Assembly (NCBI RefSeq): GCF_000714535.1
Contig: NZ_AUND01000012.1
Location: 1 to 64,000 of the forward strand
Reading direction: 5' to 3'
Length of the DNA: 64,000 bases
Origin: Thioclava pacifica DSM 10166
GTDB lineage: Bacteria; Pseudomonadota; Alphaproteobacteria; Rhodobacterales; Rhodobacteraceae
The position numbers were made by a program, and so were the translations under genes. The notes beneath the pieces are model-generated. The model did not search any database. It was given only the letters and a program-made list of their open reading frames with translations, and was not told the origin of the DNA. Shown here piece by piece: positions 54,353 through 64,000 of this stretch (position 1 is its first letter; each line of letters starts with the position of its first letter).

Positions 54353-54394
54353 CCAGATACTGGCCGCCAGATACTGGTCTCCAGATACTGGCCG
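54353..54394 (+). repeat. Three 14-bp tandem repeats containing CCAG-ATA-CTGG
   Basis: Three head-to-tail units of exactly 14 bp (CCAGATACTGGCCG, CCAGATACTGGTCT, CCAGATACTGGCCG) lie 70 bases upstream of metG. Each contains the inverted repeat CCAG-N3-CTGG. The even spacing is like a set of protein-binding sites or iterons, but could be simple slippage. Confidence 0.75.
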
Positions 54395-54463
54395 CGCCCC
54401 CTAGCCCTTCCCTTGATTCCCTAGTAAACCGCGCCCAAACCGCAGACACGCAAGAGGGTCTTC

Positions 54464-56173
54464 ATGGCGCGCCATCTCATCACCTCGGCCATTCCCTATA
54501 TCAACGGCATCAAGCACCTCGGGAACCTCGTGGGCTCGCAGCTGCCGGCTGATCTCTTCGCCCGCTACCAGCGCGCGCGGGGCAACGAGGTGATGTTCAT
54601 CTGCGCCACCGACGAGCACGGCACACCGGCCGAGCTGGCCGCCGCCAAGGCCGGCAAGCCGGTCGCGGAGTATTGCGCCGAGATGCATGACGTGCAGGCG
54701 AAGATCGCAGAAGGCTTCCGTCTCAGCTTCGATCATTTCGGCCGCTCGTCGAGCCCGCAGAACCACCGCCTGACGCAGCATTTCGCGGTCAAGCTGGCCG
54801 AGGCCGGGCTGATCCGCGAAGTCACCGAGCAGCAGATGTATTCCAAGGCCGACGGACGCTTCCTGCCCGACCGCTATATCGAGGGCACCTGCCCGAATTG
54901 CGGCTTCGAGAGCGCACGCGGCGATCAGTGCGACAACTGCACCAAGCAGCTCGACCCTGTGGACCTGATCAACCCGCATTCGGTGATCTCGGGCTCGACC
55001 GATCTGGAGATGCGCGAGACCAAGCATCTCTTCCTGCGCCAATCGGCGATGAAGGATCAGCTCGACGCCTGGATCGATAGCAAGACCGACTGGCCGGTGC
55101 TGACGACCTCGATCGCGAAGAAATGGCTCCACGACGGCGACGGCTTGCAGGATCGCGGCATTACCCGCGACCTCAGCTGGGGCGTCCCTGCTCAGTTCGA
55201 GGGAGCGCCCTGGTCGGGCATGGAAGGCAAGGTCTTCTACGTCTGGTTCGACGCGCCGATCGAATATATCGCCGCGACCGAGGAATGGACCGAGAAGACA
55301 GGCGGCGACTGGGAGCGCTGGTGGCGCACCGACAAGGGTGCGGAGGACGTGACCTATACCCAGTTCATGGGCAAGGATAACGTGCCCTTCCACACGCTGA
55401 GCTTCCCCGCGACCATCCTCGGCTCGGGCGAGCCGTGGAAGCTCGTGGATTACATCAAGTCGTTCAACTACCTGAACTACGATGGTGGCCAGTTCTCGAC
55501 CTCGCGCGGGCGCGGCGTCTTCATGGATCAGGCGCTGGAAATCCTGCCCGCCGATTACTGGCGCTGGTGGCTTCTGAGCCACGCGCCCGAGAGCGCCGAT
55601 GCCGAATTCACGTGGGAGAACTTCCAGGTTTCGGTGAACAAAGATCTTGCGGACGTTCTGGGCAATTTCGTCAGTCGGATCACCAAATTCACCCGCTCGA
55701 AATTCGGCGAGGCGATCCCCGAGGGCGGGACCTGGGGCGATCAGGAGACAGCGCTGACCGAGGAGCTGAGCACCCGCATCCGCGCCTATGAGACGCATAT
55801 GGAAGAGAAAGACATCCGCAAGGCCGCGGGTGAACTGCGCGCGATCTGGGTGGCCGGCAATGAATATCTTCAGGCTGCAGCCCCCTGGTCCGTCTTCAAG
55901 ACCGATCCCGATCAGGCCGCCGCCATCGCGCGCCTGGCGCTGAACCTGATCCCGCTCTACGCCGTGCTTTCGGCGCCCTTCATTCCCGATGCCGCAGAGC
56001 TGATGCTGGACGCGATGCAGACCGAGGATCGTAGCTGGCCCGAGGATGTAAAAACCGCGCTTACCGCGCTTCCCGCGGGCCATGCCTTCACCACACCCGA
56101 GGTGCTCTTCCGCAAGATCTCGGACGAGGAGCGCGAAGCCTGGCAGGACCGTTTCGCCGGCACGCGGGACTGA
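54464..56173 (+). CDS. metG: Methionyl-tRNA synthetase
   Basis: This 569-residue class I synthetase charges tRNA-Met. The HIGH-type motif lies in [14 protein letters not shown] near the start, a zinc knuckle has Cys143, 146, 156 and 159, and the KMSKS-type motif is [10 protein letters not shown], as in the MetG1 branch. The C-terminal anticodon-binding helices follow; there is no EMAP-like dimer domain. The start ATG follows AGAGGGTCTTC. Confidence 0.95.
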   Translation: MARHLITSAIPYINGIKHLGNLVGSQLPADLFARYQRARGNEVMFICATDEHGTPAELAAAKAGKPVAEYCAEMHDVQAKIAEGFRLSFDHFGRSSSPQNHRLTQHFAVKLAEAGLIREVTEQQMYSKADGRFLPDRYIEGTCPNCGFESARGDQCDNCTKQLDPVDLINPHSVISGSTDLEMRETKHLFLRQSAMKDQLDAWIDSKTDWPVLTTSIAKKWLHDGDGLQDRGITRDLSWGVPAQFEGAPWSGMEGKVFYVWFDAPIEYIAATEEWTEKTGGDWERWWRTDKGAEDVTYTQFMGKDNVPFHTLSFPATILGSGEPWKLVDYIKSFNYLNYDGGQFSTSRGRGVFMDQALEILPADYWRWWLLSHAPESADAEFTWENFQVSVNKDLADVLGNFVSRITKFTRSKFGEAIPEGGTWGDQETALTEELSTRIRAYETHMEEKDIRKAAGELRAIWVAGNEYLQAAAPWSVFKTDPDQAAAIARLALNLIPLYAVLSAPFIPDAAELMLDAMQTEDRSWPEDVKTALTALPAGHAFTTPEVLFRKISDEEREAWQDRFAGTRD

Positions 56174-56178
56174 TCCCT

Positions 56179-56438
56179 AAAAGAGGGGGCGCTGCCCCCT
56201 CTGGCCTTTGGCCATTCACCCCCGAGATATTTGGATCAAGAAGAAGGGTCAGATTCTCTTAACCAGAATCGGGCCAGACTAACTGTGCGGTACAGGCGGA
56301 GACGCCGATGACCGCTCAAGGAGAAGCGCCCGGCCTGCTGCCCGAAGAGGGTTCGAGCCGGGCGTATTTGCTTCTTCTTGATGGAAATATCTCGGGGGTG
56401 AGGCGCCAGAAGCGCCGAGGGGGCAGAGCCCCCTCTTG
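56179..56438. repeat. Dispersed palindromic repeat, copy 3 (inverted pair)
   Basis: Left arm 56179-56246 (AGAGGGGGCGCTGCCCCCTC, CACCCCCGAGATATTT, ATCAAGAAGAAG) and right arm 56371-56438 (CTTCTTCTTGAT, GAAATATCTCGGGGGTGA, GAGGGGGCAGAGCCCCCTC) are inverted copies related to the units at 1588 and 33719. The 124 bases between them hold no gene. They separate convergent metG and a GNAT gene. Confidence 0.8.
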
Positions 56439-56485
56439 ATTGCGATGCGTATCGCGGTCCGGCGACGATAGAGAGACAGCGTCCC

Positions 56486-57070
56486 TTAGCCCACATCGGT
56501 TCGCCCGCGCCGGTCTGGCCGCAGGTTGGAATAAAGAACGTGATTGCGCCAGCGCCCATTGATCTGCAGATAACTCTGCGCGACACCCTCGTATTTGAAG
56601 CCTGACTTCTCCAGAACCCCGCGCGAAGGGCCATTCTCCGGCAGGCAGGCAGCCTCGATCCGGCTCAGGTCGAGCTTGGTGAAGGCGTGATGCACGAGCG
56701 CCTCGATCGCCTCACGCATATAGCCCTGCCGGGCGTAGCGTTGACCAATCCAATAGCCGAGCGTGCCTGATTGCGCGGGGCCGCGACGGATATTGTCCAA
56801 AGTGATGGCGCCAAGCAGCGTGTCATCCGCGCGCGAGATCAAGAAGACCGGCAGGGCCGTACCGCTCGCGATGGCGCGCGCTGCCCAATAGACACGGTTC
56901 GAGAAGGCCTTTCGGCTGAGATGATCCGGCGACCAGCTCGGCTCCCATGGCACGAGGAAAGTGCGGCTTTCTTCGCGCAGACCTGCCCAGGACCGGTAAT
57001 CACCATGCTGCGGCGGGCGCAGGACCATCCGCTCCGTATCGATCCGAAGCTGGCGACGGCGCGCGAACAT
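56486..57070 (-). CDS. GNAT family N-acetyltransferase (RimJ-like)
   Basis: This 194-residue acetyltransferase begins with LRIDTERMVLRPPQHGDYRSW; the acetyl-CoA region is IGQRYARQGYMREAIEALVHHAF and CLPENGPSRGVLEKSGF. It resembles ribosomal-protein alanine acetyltransferases; substrate unproven. ATG 57070 overlaps the M16 peptidase stop (TGATG); TTG 57073 is an alternative. Confidence 0.91.
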   Translation of the reverse strand: MFARRRQLRIDTERMVLRPPQHGDYRSWAGLREESRTFLVPWEPSWSPDHLSRKAFSNRVYWAARAIASGTALPVFLISRADDTLLGAITLDNIRRGPAQSGTLGYWIGQRYARQGYMREAIEALVHHAFTKLDLSRIEAACLPENGPSRGVLEKSGFKYEGVAQSYLQINGRWRNHVLYSNLRPDRRGRTDVG

Positions 57071-58329
57071 CAAGCGGCAAGCCTCTCGCGCAACTCCCCA
57101 AGCTCGGGCGCGTCCTTCACCGGGCCGTAAAGCGCCATCGCCGTGCGCCCGCCAATAGCCAGACGTTCGCCGAAGTCGCGCACCGCGTCGCGGGTCACGC
57201 CGTCGATCCGGGCCGAGGCCTCGTCGATGCCCGGCACCCGGCCCCAGATATTGAGGCTGCGCGCCATGCGCTCGGCCCGCGACGAGGCGCTCTCCAGCCC
57301 CATCAGGAGCCCCGCCTTGATCTGCGCACGAGCGCGCGCGATCTCGGCCTCGCTCATGTCTTCGGCGGCGCGCTTCATCTCGTCGATGGTCAACTCGGCC
57401 AGTGCGCGGATCTCCTCGCCCGAGGTTCCGGCATAGACGGTGAACATGCCGGTGTCCTCATAGGCGCCCGCCTGCGAGAAGATCGTGTAGCACAGGCCCC
57501 GCTCCTCGCGGATCTTCTGGAACAGGCGCGAGGACATGCCGCCGCCCATCGCCACCGAATAGACCTGCGCGGTGTAGAGATCGGCGTCGCGATAGCTCGG
57601 CCCCTCGATGCCAAGCGCGAAATGCGCCTGTTCGAGCGACTTGATCTCGCGGCGTTCATTGCCCGTCCAACTCGCGGCCTGCGGCGCGGGGTTCAACGCG
57701 GGGCGCAGATCGCCGAAGATATCCTCGGCACGTTTCACGATCTCGGCGTGATCGACGGCCCCGGCGGCCGAGAGGATCATCTGGTCGGGGCCGTAATGCT
57801 CGGACACGAAACGGGCGAGATCGTCGCGCGCGAAGCTGCGCACACGCTCGGCCGGGCCGAGGATCGTGCGGCCCATCGGCTGATCCGGGTAGGCCGCCTC
57901 TTGCAGCCAGTCGAAAATCACGTCGTCGGGCGTGTCGAGCGACTGGCCGATTTCCTGCAGGATCACGCCGCGCTCCACCTCGATCTCGCGCTGATCGAAG
58001 ACCGGGTTCAGCAGGATGTCCGAAATCACGTCGAGCGCGAGCGGCACGTCATCGGCCAGCACACGGGCGTAATAGGCGGTCATCTCGCGCGAGGTATAGG
58101 CGTTGATATAGCCGCCCACATCCTCGATCGCCTCGGCGATCTGCAAAGCCGAACGCGTCTTCGTGCCCTTGAACGCCATGTGTTCAAGGAAATGCGCGAT
58201 GCCGTTCTGCTCGGGGCGCTCGTGACGGCCACCGGCGGTCACCCAGATCCCGATCGAGGCCGAGGCGAGGCCGGGCATCTTCTCGGTGATGATGCGCAGG
58301 CCGTTCTTCAGGGTCGTCATCTCGATCAT
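57070..58329 (-). CDS. M16 family zinc peptidase
   Basis: This 419-residue peptidase resembles mitochondrial processing peptidase beta. The inverted zinc motif HFLEH is at residues 46-50, with a downstream third ligand in EVERGVILQEI. It is soluble, probably cytoplasmic, and has N- and C-terminal M16 halves. It overlaps thrC by four bases (ATGA), the usual order in this group. Confidence 0.93.
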   Translation of the reverse strand: MIEMTTLKNGLRIITEKMPGLASASIGIWVTAGGRHERPEQNGIAHFLEHMAFKGTKTRSALQIAEAIEDVGGYINAYTSREMTAYYARVLADDVPLALDVISDILLNPVFDQREIEVERGVILQEIGQSLDTPDDVIFDWLQEAAYPDQPMGRTILGPAERVRSFARDDLARFVSEHYGPDQMILSAAGAVDHAEIVKRAEDIFGDLRPALNPAPQAASWTGNERREIKSLEQAHFALGIEGPSYRDADLYTAQVYSVAMGGGMSSRLFQKIREERGLCYTIFSQAGAYEDTGMFTVYAGTSGEEIRALAELTIDEMKRAAEDMSEAEIARARAQIKAGLLMGLESASSRAERMARSLNIWGRVPGIDEASARIDGVTRDAVRDFGERLAIGGRTAMALYGPVKDAPELGELRERLAA

Positions 58330-59723
58330 GTGCGGCGACGCTCCCGGATCAGCGCTTCGAGCGCATCGAGATCATTGGGCACGCGGGTCACGCGCTCCTC
58401 GCGGGTGAACAGATCCGCCATGCGCGGCGGCAGCTCGGGGCGGATGCCCGTCGCCTCTTCCACCGCATCGGGGAATTTCGCGGGGTGCGCGGTCGCAAGC
58501 GTGATCATCGGCGTGGCAGGATCGCGCGCGACGGCCTGTTTGCCAACGTTGACGCCGACCGCCGAATGCGGACAGAGCAGCTCGCCAGTTTCCTTCAGGG
58601 TGTCGCCGATCTCTTCGAGCGTGCGCGCCTCACCCACCGAACCGCTGTCGTAGATGTCGCGCAGCGCGCCGATCGCGTTGTCCGAGACGGTGAAAGAGCC
58701 CTCGGTTTTCAGCTCCTCCATCAGCTTCTCGATTGCGGCCCCGTCCTTGCCATAGGCCCAGAACAGCGCGCGCTCGAAGTTCGAGCTCACCTCGATATCC
58801 ATCGACGGCGAGATCGAGGGCGTCACGCCCTGTTTGGTGTAATCACCCTTCGAAAGGCAGCGATGCAGGATATCGTTCTGGTTCGTCGCGATCACCAGAC
58901 GCTCGATCGGAAGGCCCATTTCCTTCGCAAGGAACCCCGCGAAGATGTCCCCGAAATTGCCGGTCGGCACGGTGAAGGAGACCTTGCGCTGCGGTGCACC
59001 AAGCGCCACGGCGGCAGAGAAGTAATAGACGATCTGCGCCAGCACGCGGGCGAAGTTGATCGAGTTCACGCCCGCAAGGCCAACCTCGTCGCGGAAGGTG
59101 AAATCGTTGAACATGTCCTTCAGCTTGCCTTGGCAATCGTCGAAATCACCGTCGAGCGCGAGCGCGTGGACATTGCCCTCGATAGGCGTCGTCATCTGGC
59201 GGCGCTGCACTTCCGAGACGCGGCCATGCGGGAAGAGGATGAACACATCCACATTGTCGAGCCCGCGGAAAGCCTCGATCGCCGCCGAGCCGGTATCGCC
59301 CGAAGTGGCGCCGACGATGGTGATCTTCTGGTTGCGCTTCTCCAGCTCGATCTGGAAGAGCTGCCCGATCACCTGCATCGCGAAATCCTTGAACGCGAGG
59401 GTCGGGCCGTGGAACAGTTCGAGCAGGAAATGGTTCGGCGCAAGCTGCACCATCGGCGCGCGGGCGACATGGCCGAAGCCCGCATAGGCGCGGGTGATGG
59501 CGCCGCGCAGTTCCTCGTCCGAGAAGGTCTCGGAGACGAAGGGCTTCATCACGCGGAACGCGGTCTCTTCGTAAGAGAGCCCCGCAAGCGCCGCGATCTC
59601 ATCGGCGGAGAACTGCGGCACGGTCTCGGGGACGTAAAGCCCGCCGTCACGGGCAAGCCCCGTGAGCATCGCATCGCCGAAATTCAGAACCGGGGCTTTG
59701 CCCCGCGTGGAAACATAACGCAT
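58326..59723 (-). CDS. thrC: Threonine synthase
   Basis: This 465-residue PLP enzyme makes threonine from O-phosphohomoserine. The Schiff-base lysine lies in LAFKDFAMQ (about residue 112), with ATSGDTGSAAIEAF and phosphate-binding TVPTGNFGDIFAGF blocks. ATG 59723 (MRYVSTRGKAP) is chosen over TTG 59729. It is part of the cta-linked gene set and follows surf1 by nine bases. Confidence 0.96.
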   Translation of the reverse strand: MRYVSTRGKAPVLNFGDAMLTGLARDGGLYVPETVPQFSADEIAALAGLSYEETAFRVMKPFVSETFSDEELRGAITRAYAGFGHVARAPMVQLAPNHFLLELFHGPTLAFKDFAMQVIGQLFQIELEKRNQKITIVGATSGDTGSAAIEAFRGLDNVDVFILFPHGRVSEVQRRQMTTPIEGNVHALALDGDFDDCQGKLKDMFNDFTFRDEVGLAGVNSINFARVLAQIVYYFSAAVALGAPQRKVSFTVPTGNFGDIFAGFLAKEMGLPIERLVIATNQNDILHRCLSKGDYTKQGVTPSISPSMDIEVSSNFERALFWAYGKDGAAIEKLMEELKTEGSFTVSDNAIGALRDIYDSGSVGEARTLEEIGDTLKETGELLCPHSAVGVNVGKQAVARDPATPMITLATAHPAKFPDAVEEATGIRPELPPRMADLFTREERVTRVPNDLDALEALIRERRRT

Positions 59724-59732
59724 CGTCAATCC

Positions 59733-60410
59733 TCAGGCCGGTTGCCGCCTGATACGCCAGAGAAGAAAGATTGTCATCCCGGCCCAGACGATTGCGAGCA
59801 AAAACCAGGTGATTGCGTAGCCAAGATGGTCATTCGGGATGCCGGTGATGGTCACGGGGACCGGCGTGATACCCTGCGCATCCCCCTGAACGGTGCGGGC
59901 GACGACCAGAACGGGCTCGGTCCCGAGCTTGGCGGCCATCGCGGGCACGTCGCGGGCGAACCAGATACCGGTCTTGGCATCGGGTGCGGGCGTGTATTTG
60001 TCGGCCTCTTCGGGCCAGTGGAGGTTGCCGGTGACGCTCAGATCGGTGGCGGGGCGGGCCGTGCCCTTCGCGTCTTCGGGGATGAAGCCACGATCGAGCA
60101 GGATCTTGCGGCCCTGATCGGTCTCGAAGGCGTCGATCACCCGGTAGCCCGCGCCGACACCTTTCTGGCCCGAGAGCACGAGGATCTCCTGCCCCGTCGT
60201 GCGGCCCGCGACATGCACCGGCTCGTATTTCAGCGGCTTGGTATCGGAGCCCGTCGCCGGCAGCGCCTGCGGTTGCCCTTCGATCTTGGCCGAGATCTCA
60301 GCCAGCATCGCCTCTTTCCAGCCCAGTCGCTGCACCTGCCAGATCCCGAGCGAGATCAGAATCGCACAGCCGACGATGCCCAGAAGCAGCGGAAAGATAT
60401 AGCGTTTCAT
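59733..60410 (-). CDS. SURF1 family cytochrome oxidase assembly protein
   Basis: This 225-residue protein has membrane helices near each end (about residues 4-24 and 196-216) and the SURF1 blocks GIWQVQRLGWKEAMLAEI and LLDRGFIPE. It helps insert heme a into COX I. It lies 77 bases downstream of ctaE and next to thrC. Confidence 0.93.
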   Translation of the reverse strand: MKRYIFPLLLGIVGCAILISLGIWQVQRLGWKEAMLAEISAKIEGQPQALPATGSDTKPLKYEPVHVAGRTTGQEILVLSGQKGVGAGYRVIDAFETDQGRKILLDRGFIPEDAKGTARPATDLSVTGNLHWPEEADKYTPAPDAKTGIWFARDVPAMAAKLGTEPVLVVARTVQGDAQGITPVPVTITGIPNDHLGYAITWFLLAIVWAGMTIFLLWRIRRQPA

Positions 60411-60487
60411 CAGCCCTCCGACGAAGCGGCGCGAGGGTCGCCCCCCGCGCCGCGTTGCACGTTTCCTTGCACTCTGGCCGGGGGCGC

Positions 60488-61291
60488 TTACGCGCTGCCC
60501 CAGATATAGATCGAGGCAAACAGGAAGAGCCAGACCACATCGACGAAGTGCCAGTACCAGGCGGCGGCCTCGAAGCCGACATGCTCGTTCTGGGTCATCT
60601 GGCCCTTGATGATGCGGATCAGGCAGACCAGCAGGAAAATCGTTCCGATGATCACATGAAGACCATGGAAGCCCGTCGCCATGAAGAAGTTGGCGCCGTA
60701 GATATTGCCCGACAGGCCGAAGGCCGCGTGGCTGTATTCATAGGCTTGCAGCACGGTGAAGGAGGCACCGAGCAAAACGGTCAGGATGAGCCCGTTCTTC
60801 ACCGCCTTGCGATCGTTGTCATGCACGAGCGCGTGGTGCGCCCAGGTCAGCGTCACACCCGACAGCAGCAGGATCACGGTGTTGATCAGCGGCAGGTGCC
60901 ACGGATCGAAGGTCTGGATACCCTCGGGCGGCCAGACGCCGTCCTGGATCGGGCTCATCGGGCCCATCGGATACATGGCGTGCTTGAAGAAGCTCCAGAA
61001 CCAGGCCGCGAAGAACATCACTTCGGACATGATGAAGAGGATGAAGCCGTAGCGCAGACCGATCCGCACAACGGGCGTGTGATCGCCTACCTCGCCCTCA
61101 TGGACCACGTCGGACCACCAGCCGTACATCGTGTAGAGCACGATCAGCAGGCCCGCGAAGAACATGTAATGGGTGATGTCCCGCATCCACAGGACTGCCC
61201 CGAAGAGCATGACGAACCCGCCCACTGCGCCGAGTAGCGGCCAGATCGAGGGTGGCAGGATATGGTAGTCGTGGTTCTTTGCGTGCGCCAT
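60488..61291 (-). CDS. ctaE: Cytochrome c oxidase subunit III
   Basis: This 267-residue subunit has seven membrane helices and the family pattern [30 protein letters not shown] and [14 protein letters not shown] near the C-terminus. It belongs to the aa3-type oxidase of the inner membrane. Confidence 0.96.
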   Translation of the reverse strand: MAHAKNHDYHILPPSIWPLLGAVGGFVMLFGAVLWMRDITHYMFFAGLLIVLYTMYGWWSDVVHEGEVGDHTPVVRIGLRYGFILFIMSEVMFFAAWFWSFFKHAMYPMGPMSPIQDGVWPPEGIQTFDPWHLPLINTVILLLSGVTLTWAHHALVHDNDRKAVKNGLILTVLLGASFTVLQAYEYSHAAFGLSGNIYGANFFMATGFHGLHVIIGTIFLLVCLIRIIKGQMTQNEHVGFEAAAWYWHFVDVVWLFLFASIYIWGSA

Positions 61292-61309
61292 GCGTCTCCC
61301 TCCGATGGC

Positions 61310-61900
61310 TTAGTTGACCGTCTCCGCCGCTTTCGGGCGGACCGAGGCTGTCTTCTCGGGAAGGTCGGTTTCGTAGAAAGTGTAGCTCAGGGTGATCGAG
61401 TGGATCCGCTTCGCATCGGCATCCTCGACGATCGAAGGATCGACGAAGAAGCTCACCGGCATCTGCACCCTCTCCCCGGGTTGCAGCACCTGTTCGGTGA
61501 AGCAGAAACACTGGATCTTGTCGAAATAGTAGCCTGCCACATCGGGCGAGACATTGTAGCTTGCCGTACCCGCGACAGGTCGGTCGGTCGGGTTATAGGC
61601 CTCGTAGAAGGCGAGCCCGTTCTGACCGATCTTGAGCTTCATCTCGGTCTGGACCGGCTTGAACTCCCACGGCATACCGCGCGAGACATTGGCGTCGAAG
61701 CGCACGGTGATCTCGCGGTCGAGCACGTGATCGGGCAATTTCTCGGCCACGTTGGTCGTGCCGCCGTAACCCGTCGTCTTGCAGAACCAGTTGTAGAACG
61801 GTACCGCCGCCCAAGCGCCCGCCCCCATCACGACGATCACCGCGAGCAGCATCAGCAGCACGCGGGTGTTCGACTTGTTCGGGGCGACGGGCTGGTTCAC
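61310..61900 (-). CDS. ctaG: Cytochrome c oxidase assembly protein CtaG (Cox11-type)
   Basis: This 196-residue protein has one membrane helix (about residues 13-32) and the copper-binding CFCFTEQ motif, which delivers copper to CuB of COX I. The periplasmic domain has FYKWF-type and [15 protein letters not shown] blocks. It is preceded by a four-base overlap with the small ORF and followed by ctaE. Confidence 0.95.
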   Translation of the reverse strand: MNQPVAPNKSNTRVLLMLLAVIVVMGAGAWAAVPFYNWFCKTTGYGGTTNVAEKLPDHVLDREITVRFDANVSRGMPWEFKPVQTEMKLKIGQNGLAFYEAYNPTDRPVAGTASYNVSPDVAGYYFDKIQCFCFTEQVLQPGERVQMPVSFFVDPSIVEDADAKRIHSITLSYTFYETDLPEKTASVRPKAAETVN

Positions 61901-62091
61901 TTCTGCACCCCCTCCGCCGGCAGCAGCGAGGTGCGCGGCTGATGGTCATAGGCCTCCAGCGTCGAGCCGCGCTCGACCTTGACCACGGTCAGGCCAAAGA
62001 CGATGGCCACGAACCCGAGAAGCACCACGCCCAGTCCCGCATTGCGCGAGAACCTGCGGATATGAAGATCACTGTCCCGGGTAATTGCCAT
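61897..62091 (-). CDS. Small single-helix protein in the oxidase operon
   Basis: This 64-residue protein has a polar N-terminus ([19 protein letters not shown]), one membrane helix (about residues 18-38) and a short periplasmic tail. In Rhodobacterales a small protein occupies this slot between ctaB and ctaG and is annotated as oxidase assembly factor; function is unknown. Overlaps ctaG by four bases. Confidence 0.82.
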   Translation of the reverse strand: MAITRDSDLHIRRFSRNAGLGVVLLGFVAIVFGLTVVKVERGSTLEAYDHQPRTSLLPAEGVQK

Positions 62092-62094
62092 CGC

Positions 62095-63030
62095 TTACCA
62101 GACTCCCAAACCGATATGGCTCAGCCCCTCTTCGGCCAGCAAGGCTGCGAAATGCGCGAAGAGATAGACGAGCGAGAAATAGAAGAACCGCTTTTCCACG
62201 GCGTATTTGTCGGCCTCGGCCTGAACCTCGGTCCGGCCGTGGATCTCGATCGCGCCCTTGATGAAGAGCGCGTTCATCACGATCGCGGTCGCAAGGTACA
62301 GCGGCCCGCCGATCGAGGTGAAGCCGGTCCCCACCGCAAGCGGCGCGAGGATCAGCGTGTAGACGAGGATGTTCTTGCGAGTGTGTTCGCGGCCATGGGT
62401 GACCGTGAGCATCGGCACTTTCGCCTCGTGATAGTCCGACTTCATGAACAGCGCGAGCGACCAGAAATGCGGCGGCGTCCAGAGGAACACCAGGAGGAAC
62501 ATCGCGATCGATTCGATCGAGACGCCACCCGTCGCCACCGCCCAGCCGATCATCGGAGGGAAGGCACCCGCCGCGCCGCCGATCACGATGTTCTGCGGCG
62601 TCGCGCGCTTCAGCCACATCGTGTAGATCACCACGTAGAAGAAGATCGTGAAGGCAAGGAATAGCCCCGAGAAGATATTCGTGGCCAGCGCCAGCATCAC
62701 GCAGGAGATGCCCGAGAGCGCCAAGCCGAAGCCAAGCGCCTCGCGCTCGGTCACTTTGCCTGCGGGGATCGGACGGCTACGGGTGCGGCGCATGATGCGG
62801 TCGATATCGGCGTCATACCACATGTTGAGCGCGCCCGACGCGCCCCCGCCCAGCGCGATGAACAGGATCGCGACGAACCCCACGAAAGGGTGAACAGGGT
62901 TCGGCGCGACCACGAGCCCCACGAAGGCCGTGAACACCACGAGAGACATCACCCTCGGCTTCAGAAGCGCGATGTAATCACCGAAGCGCGCTTCGTTGTC
63001 CTGTTGCTGGATGTAGCTGATATCACTCAT
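62095..63030 (-). CDS. ctaB: Protoheme IX farnesyltransferase (heme O synthase)
   Basis: This 311-residue UbiA-family enzyme has about eight to nine membrane helices and the Asp-rich motif NMWYDADIDRIMRRTRSRPIP. It makes heme O, the precursor of heme A. Three bases from the small ORF; 31 bases after ctaC. Confidence 0.96.
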   Translation of the reverse strand: MSDISYIQQQDNEARFGDYIALLKPRVMSLVVFTAFVGLVVAPNPVHPFVGFVAILFIALGGGASGALNMWYDADIDRIMRRTRSRPIPAGKVTEREALGFGLALSGISCVMLALATNIFSGLFLAFTIFFYVVIYTMWLKRATPQNIVIGGAAGAFPPMIGWAVATGGVSIESIAMFLLVFLWTPPHFWSLALFMKSDYHEAKVPMLTVTHGREHTRKNILVYTLILAPLAVGTGFTSIGGPLYLATAIVMNALFIKGAIEIHGRTEVQAEADKYAVEKRFFYFSLVYLFAHFAALLAEEGLSHIGLGVW

Positions 63031-63061
63031 GAATTATCCCTCGGGTATCTCGCGCTAGCGT

Positions 63062-63940
63062 TCAGTTCTGCGCGACCCGAACCGGCTTCTCGGCATCGAC
63101 CGATGCGAAGTCATTCTTCGCGCGCTCAAGCCAGTTAGCGTAAACTTCCGGTGAGACAACTTTGACCACGATGGGCATGTAGGCGTGGTTGGTGCCACAC
63201 AGTTCCGAACATTGGCCGAAATACACGCCCTCTTGATCGGCCTTAAACCACAATTGCGCGATCCGGCCCGGCACGGCGTCCTGCTTCACGGCAAAGGCGG
63301 GCACGGTCCAGCTATGGATCACGTCGGCCCCGGTGACCTGAACCACGATCGTCTTGCCCGCGGGCACGACCATCGCATTGTCGGCGGCGAGAAGATATTC
63401 GTCGGGCGCGTAGCCGTGCTCTTCCAGCTCATCCTTGGTGAGCATGATCGAGTCGAAGACGACCCCTTCCTCGGGATATTCGTAGCCCCAATACCACTGG
63501 TAGCCGGTCACCTTCACGGTGATGTCTCCCTCGGGGATCTCCTGCTGGTTCCACAGCGCGGGCAGCGAGAAGGCCCCGATCGCCACGAGGATCAGAATCG
63601 GAACGAAGGTCCAGGTGATCTCGAGCGGAGTATTGTGGGTGAAACGGCGCGGATTGGGATTCGCGCGGCTATTGAAGCGCAGCAGCGCATAAAAGATCAG
63701 CGCGAAAACGAAGACGCAGATCGCGGCGATGATCACGAGAAGCATGTGATCGAGCCATTGTTGGTCCTCTGCGAGGCTTGACGAGGCGGGTTGGAACCCG
63801 GTTCCGCCCAAATGCGGCTTACCGATCACCGGCAGCCCTTTGATCATGTCCTGAGCCGCGGCTTGCCCGGCGACGAGCGTCAACAGTGCAGTCGACGCGA
63901 CAGCGGCCGCGAAACCGCGGCTGAAGCTTGCTTTACGCAT
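63062..63940 (-). CDS. ctaC: Cytochrome c oxidase subunit II
   Basis: This 292-residue subunit has a signal peptide (residues 1-29), two membrane helices (about 66-88 and 107-128), and the CuA domain. Ligands sit in DVIHSWTVP and the [12 protein letters not shown] loop. It receives electrons from cytochrome c. It heads the cta operon here; bases 63941-64000 hold only its upstream leader with no visible gene. Confidence 0.96.
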   Translation of the reverse strand: MRKASFSRGFAAAVASTALLTLVAGQAAAQDMIKGLPVIGKPHLGGTGFQPASSSLAEDQQWLDHMLLVIIAAICVFVFALIFYALLRFNSRANPNPRRFTHNTPLEITWTFVPILILVAIGAFSLPALWNQQEIPEGDITVKVTGYQWYWGYEYPEEGVVFDSIMLTKDELEEHGYAPDEYLLAADNAMVVPAGKTIVVQVTGADVIHSWTVPAFAVKQDAVPGRIAQLWFKADQEGVYFGQCSELCGTNHAYMPIVVKVVSPEVYANWLERAKNDFASVDAEKPVRVAQN

Positions 63941-64000
63941 TCATGTCTCCCTCTTGCGGCTCTCCCTGCCGCCAACGCGGGCTTTCGGCTCTCCCAAACC

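Noticed and set aside
54353-54394. CRISPR-like repeat array
   Set aside because: The units are 14 bp and directly adjacent, without spacers, and no cas genes are in the window.
1-64000. tRNA, rRNA, insertion sequences, integrases, prophage
   Set aside because: I looked through the gaps by eye and found no cloverleaf-like or transposase-like sequence; a dedicated scan such as tRNAscan-SE was not possible.

Overview
The window is about 64 kb of GC-rich chromosome from an alphaproteobacterium of the order Rhodobacterales (Rhodobacter/Thioclava/Paracoccus-like; the genus cannot be fixed from sequence alone). The assignment rests on gene order known from this order: the ctaC-ctaB-small ORF-ctaG-ctaE-surf1-thrC-M16 peptidase block, the opgG-opgI-opgH-opgC glucan operon, a fused phaAB-C-D-E-F-G antiporter operon, and ffh-GNAT-chorismate mutase-rpsP-rimM-trmD-rplS-rpmE. 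Genes are densely packed with many 1-14 bp overlaps. I saw no tRNA, rRNA, CRISPR, prophage or insertion sequence.

Layout. 1-6.5 kb: the first codons of tuf (minus strand), a cytochrome P450, parC, a secreted SH3 protein, an SDR oxidoreductase, a HIG1-type membrane protein and a PduO-type cobalamin adenosyltransferase. 6.7-14.1 kb: a one-directional LacI regulator / sugar ABC transporter / GH63-like hydrolase operon, with paired palindromic operators just upstream of the regulator gene. 14.2-18.7 kb: an HWE histidine kinase with a single-domain response regulator, a ClpP-fold membrane protein, a hypothetical gene and a LuxR regulator. 18.7-26.5 kb: a type I secretion locus with two large acidic non-RTX repeat proteins, a PrtD-like ATPase and an HlyD-like adaptor, ended by a terminator. 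26.6-31.1 kb: feoAB followed by hupE, a membrane protein and a DUF1007 protein, apparently a transition-metal region. 31.1-34.6 kb: a DMT exporter, a split mnmC pair (mnmD and a divergent FAD oxidase) and a fatty acid hydroxylase. 34.6-40.9 kb: the Pha/Mrp cation/proton antiporter. 41.3-46.2 kb: osmoregulated periplasmic glucan synthesis. 46.2-47.8 kb: a LysR regulator divergent from an azoreductase. 48-54.3 kb: SRP, ribosomal protein and tRNA-modification genes. 54.4-57.1 kb: metG and a GNAT gene. 57.1-64 kb: M16 peptidase, threonine synthase and aa3-type cytochrome oxidase subunits and assembly factors.

The most unusual part is the type I secretion locus at 18.7-26.5 kb. Its two presumed cargo proteins lack RTX nonapeptides but share a C-terminal motif (NILGN followed by D-T/S-T-I), and the larger carries five copies of a Q-V/I-N-x-(4)-D-x-D-L/V repeat. 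A CsgD-like LuxR regulator sits divergently, and a roughly 640-base untranslated region with dyads lies between. This looks like an uncharacterised surface or matrix system.

Other points of interest are a three-locus dispersed palindromic repeat family at gene ends, a DUF11-like domain inserted in an ABC permease, three tandem 14-bp units upstream of metG, a structured rplS leader, and a sulfotransferase-like gene inside the rimM-trmD operon.
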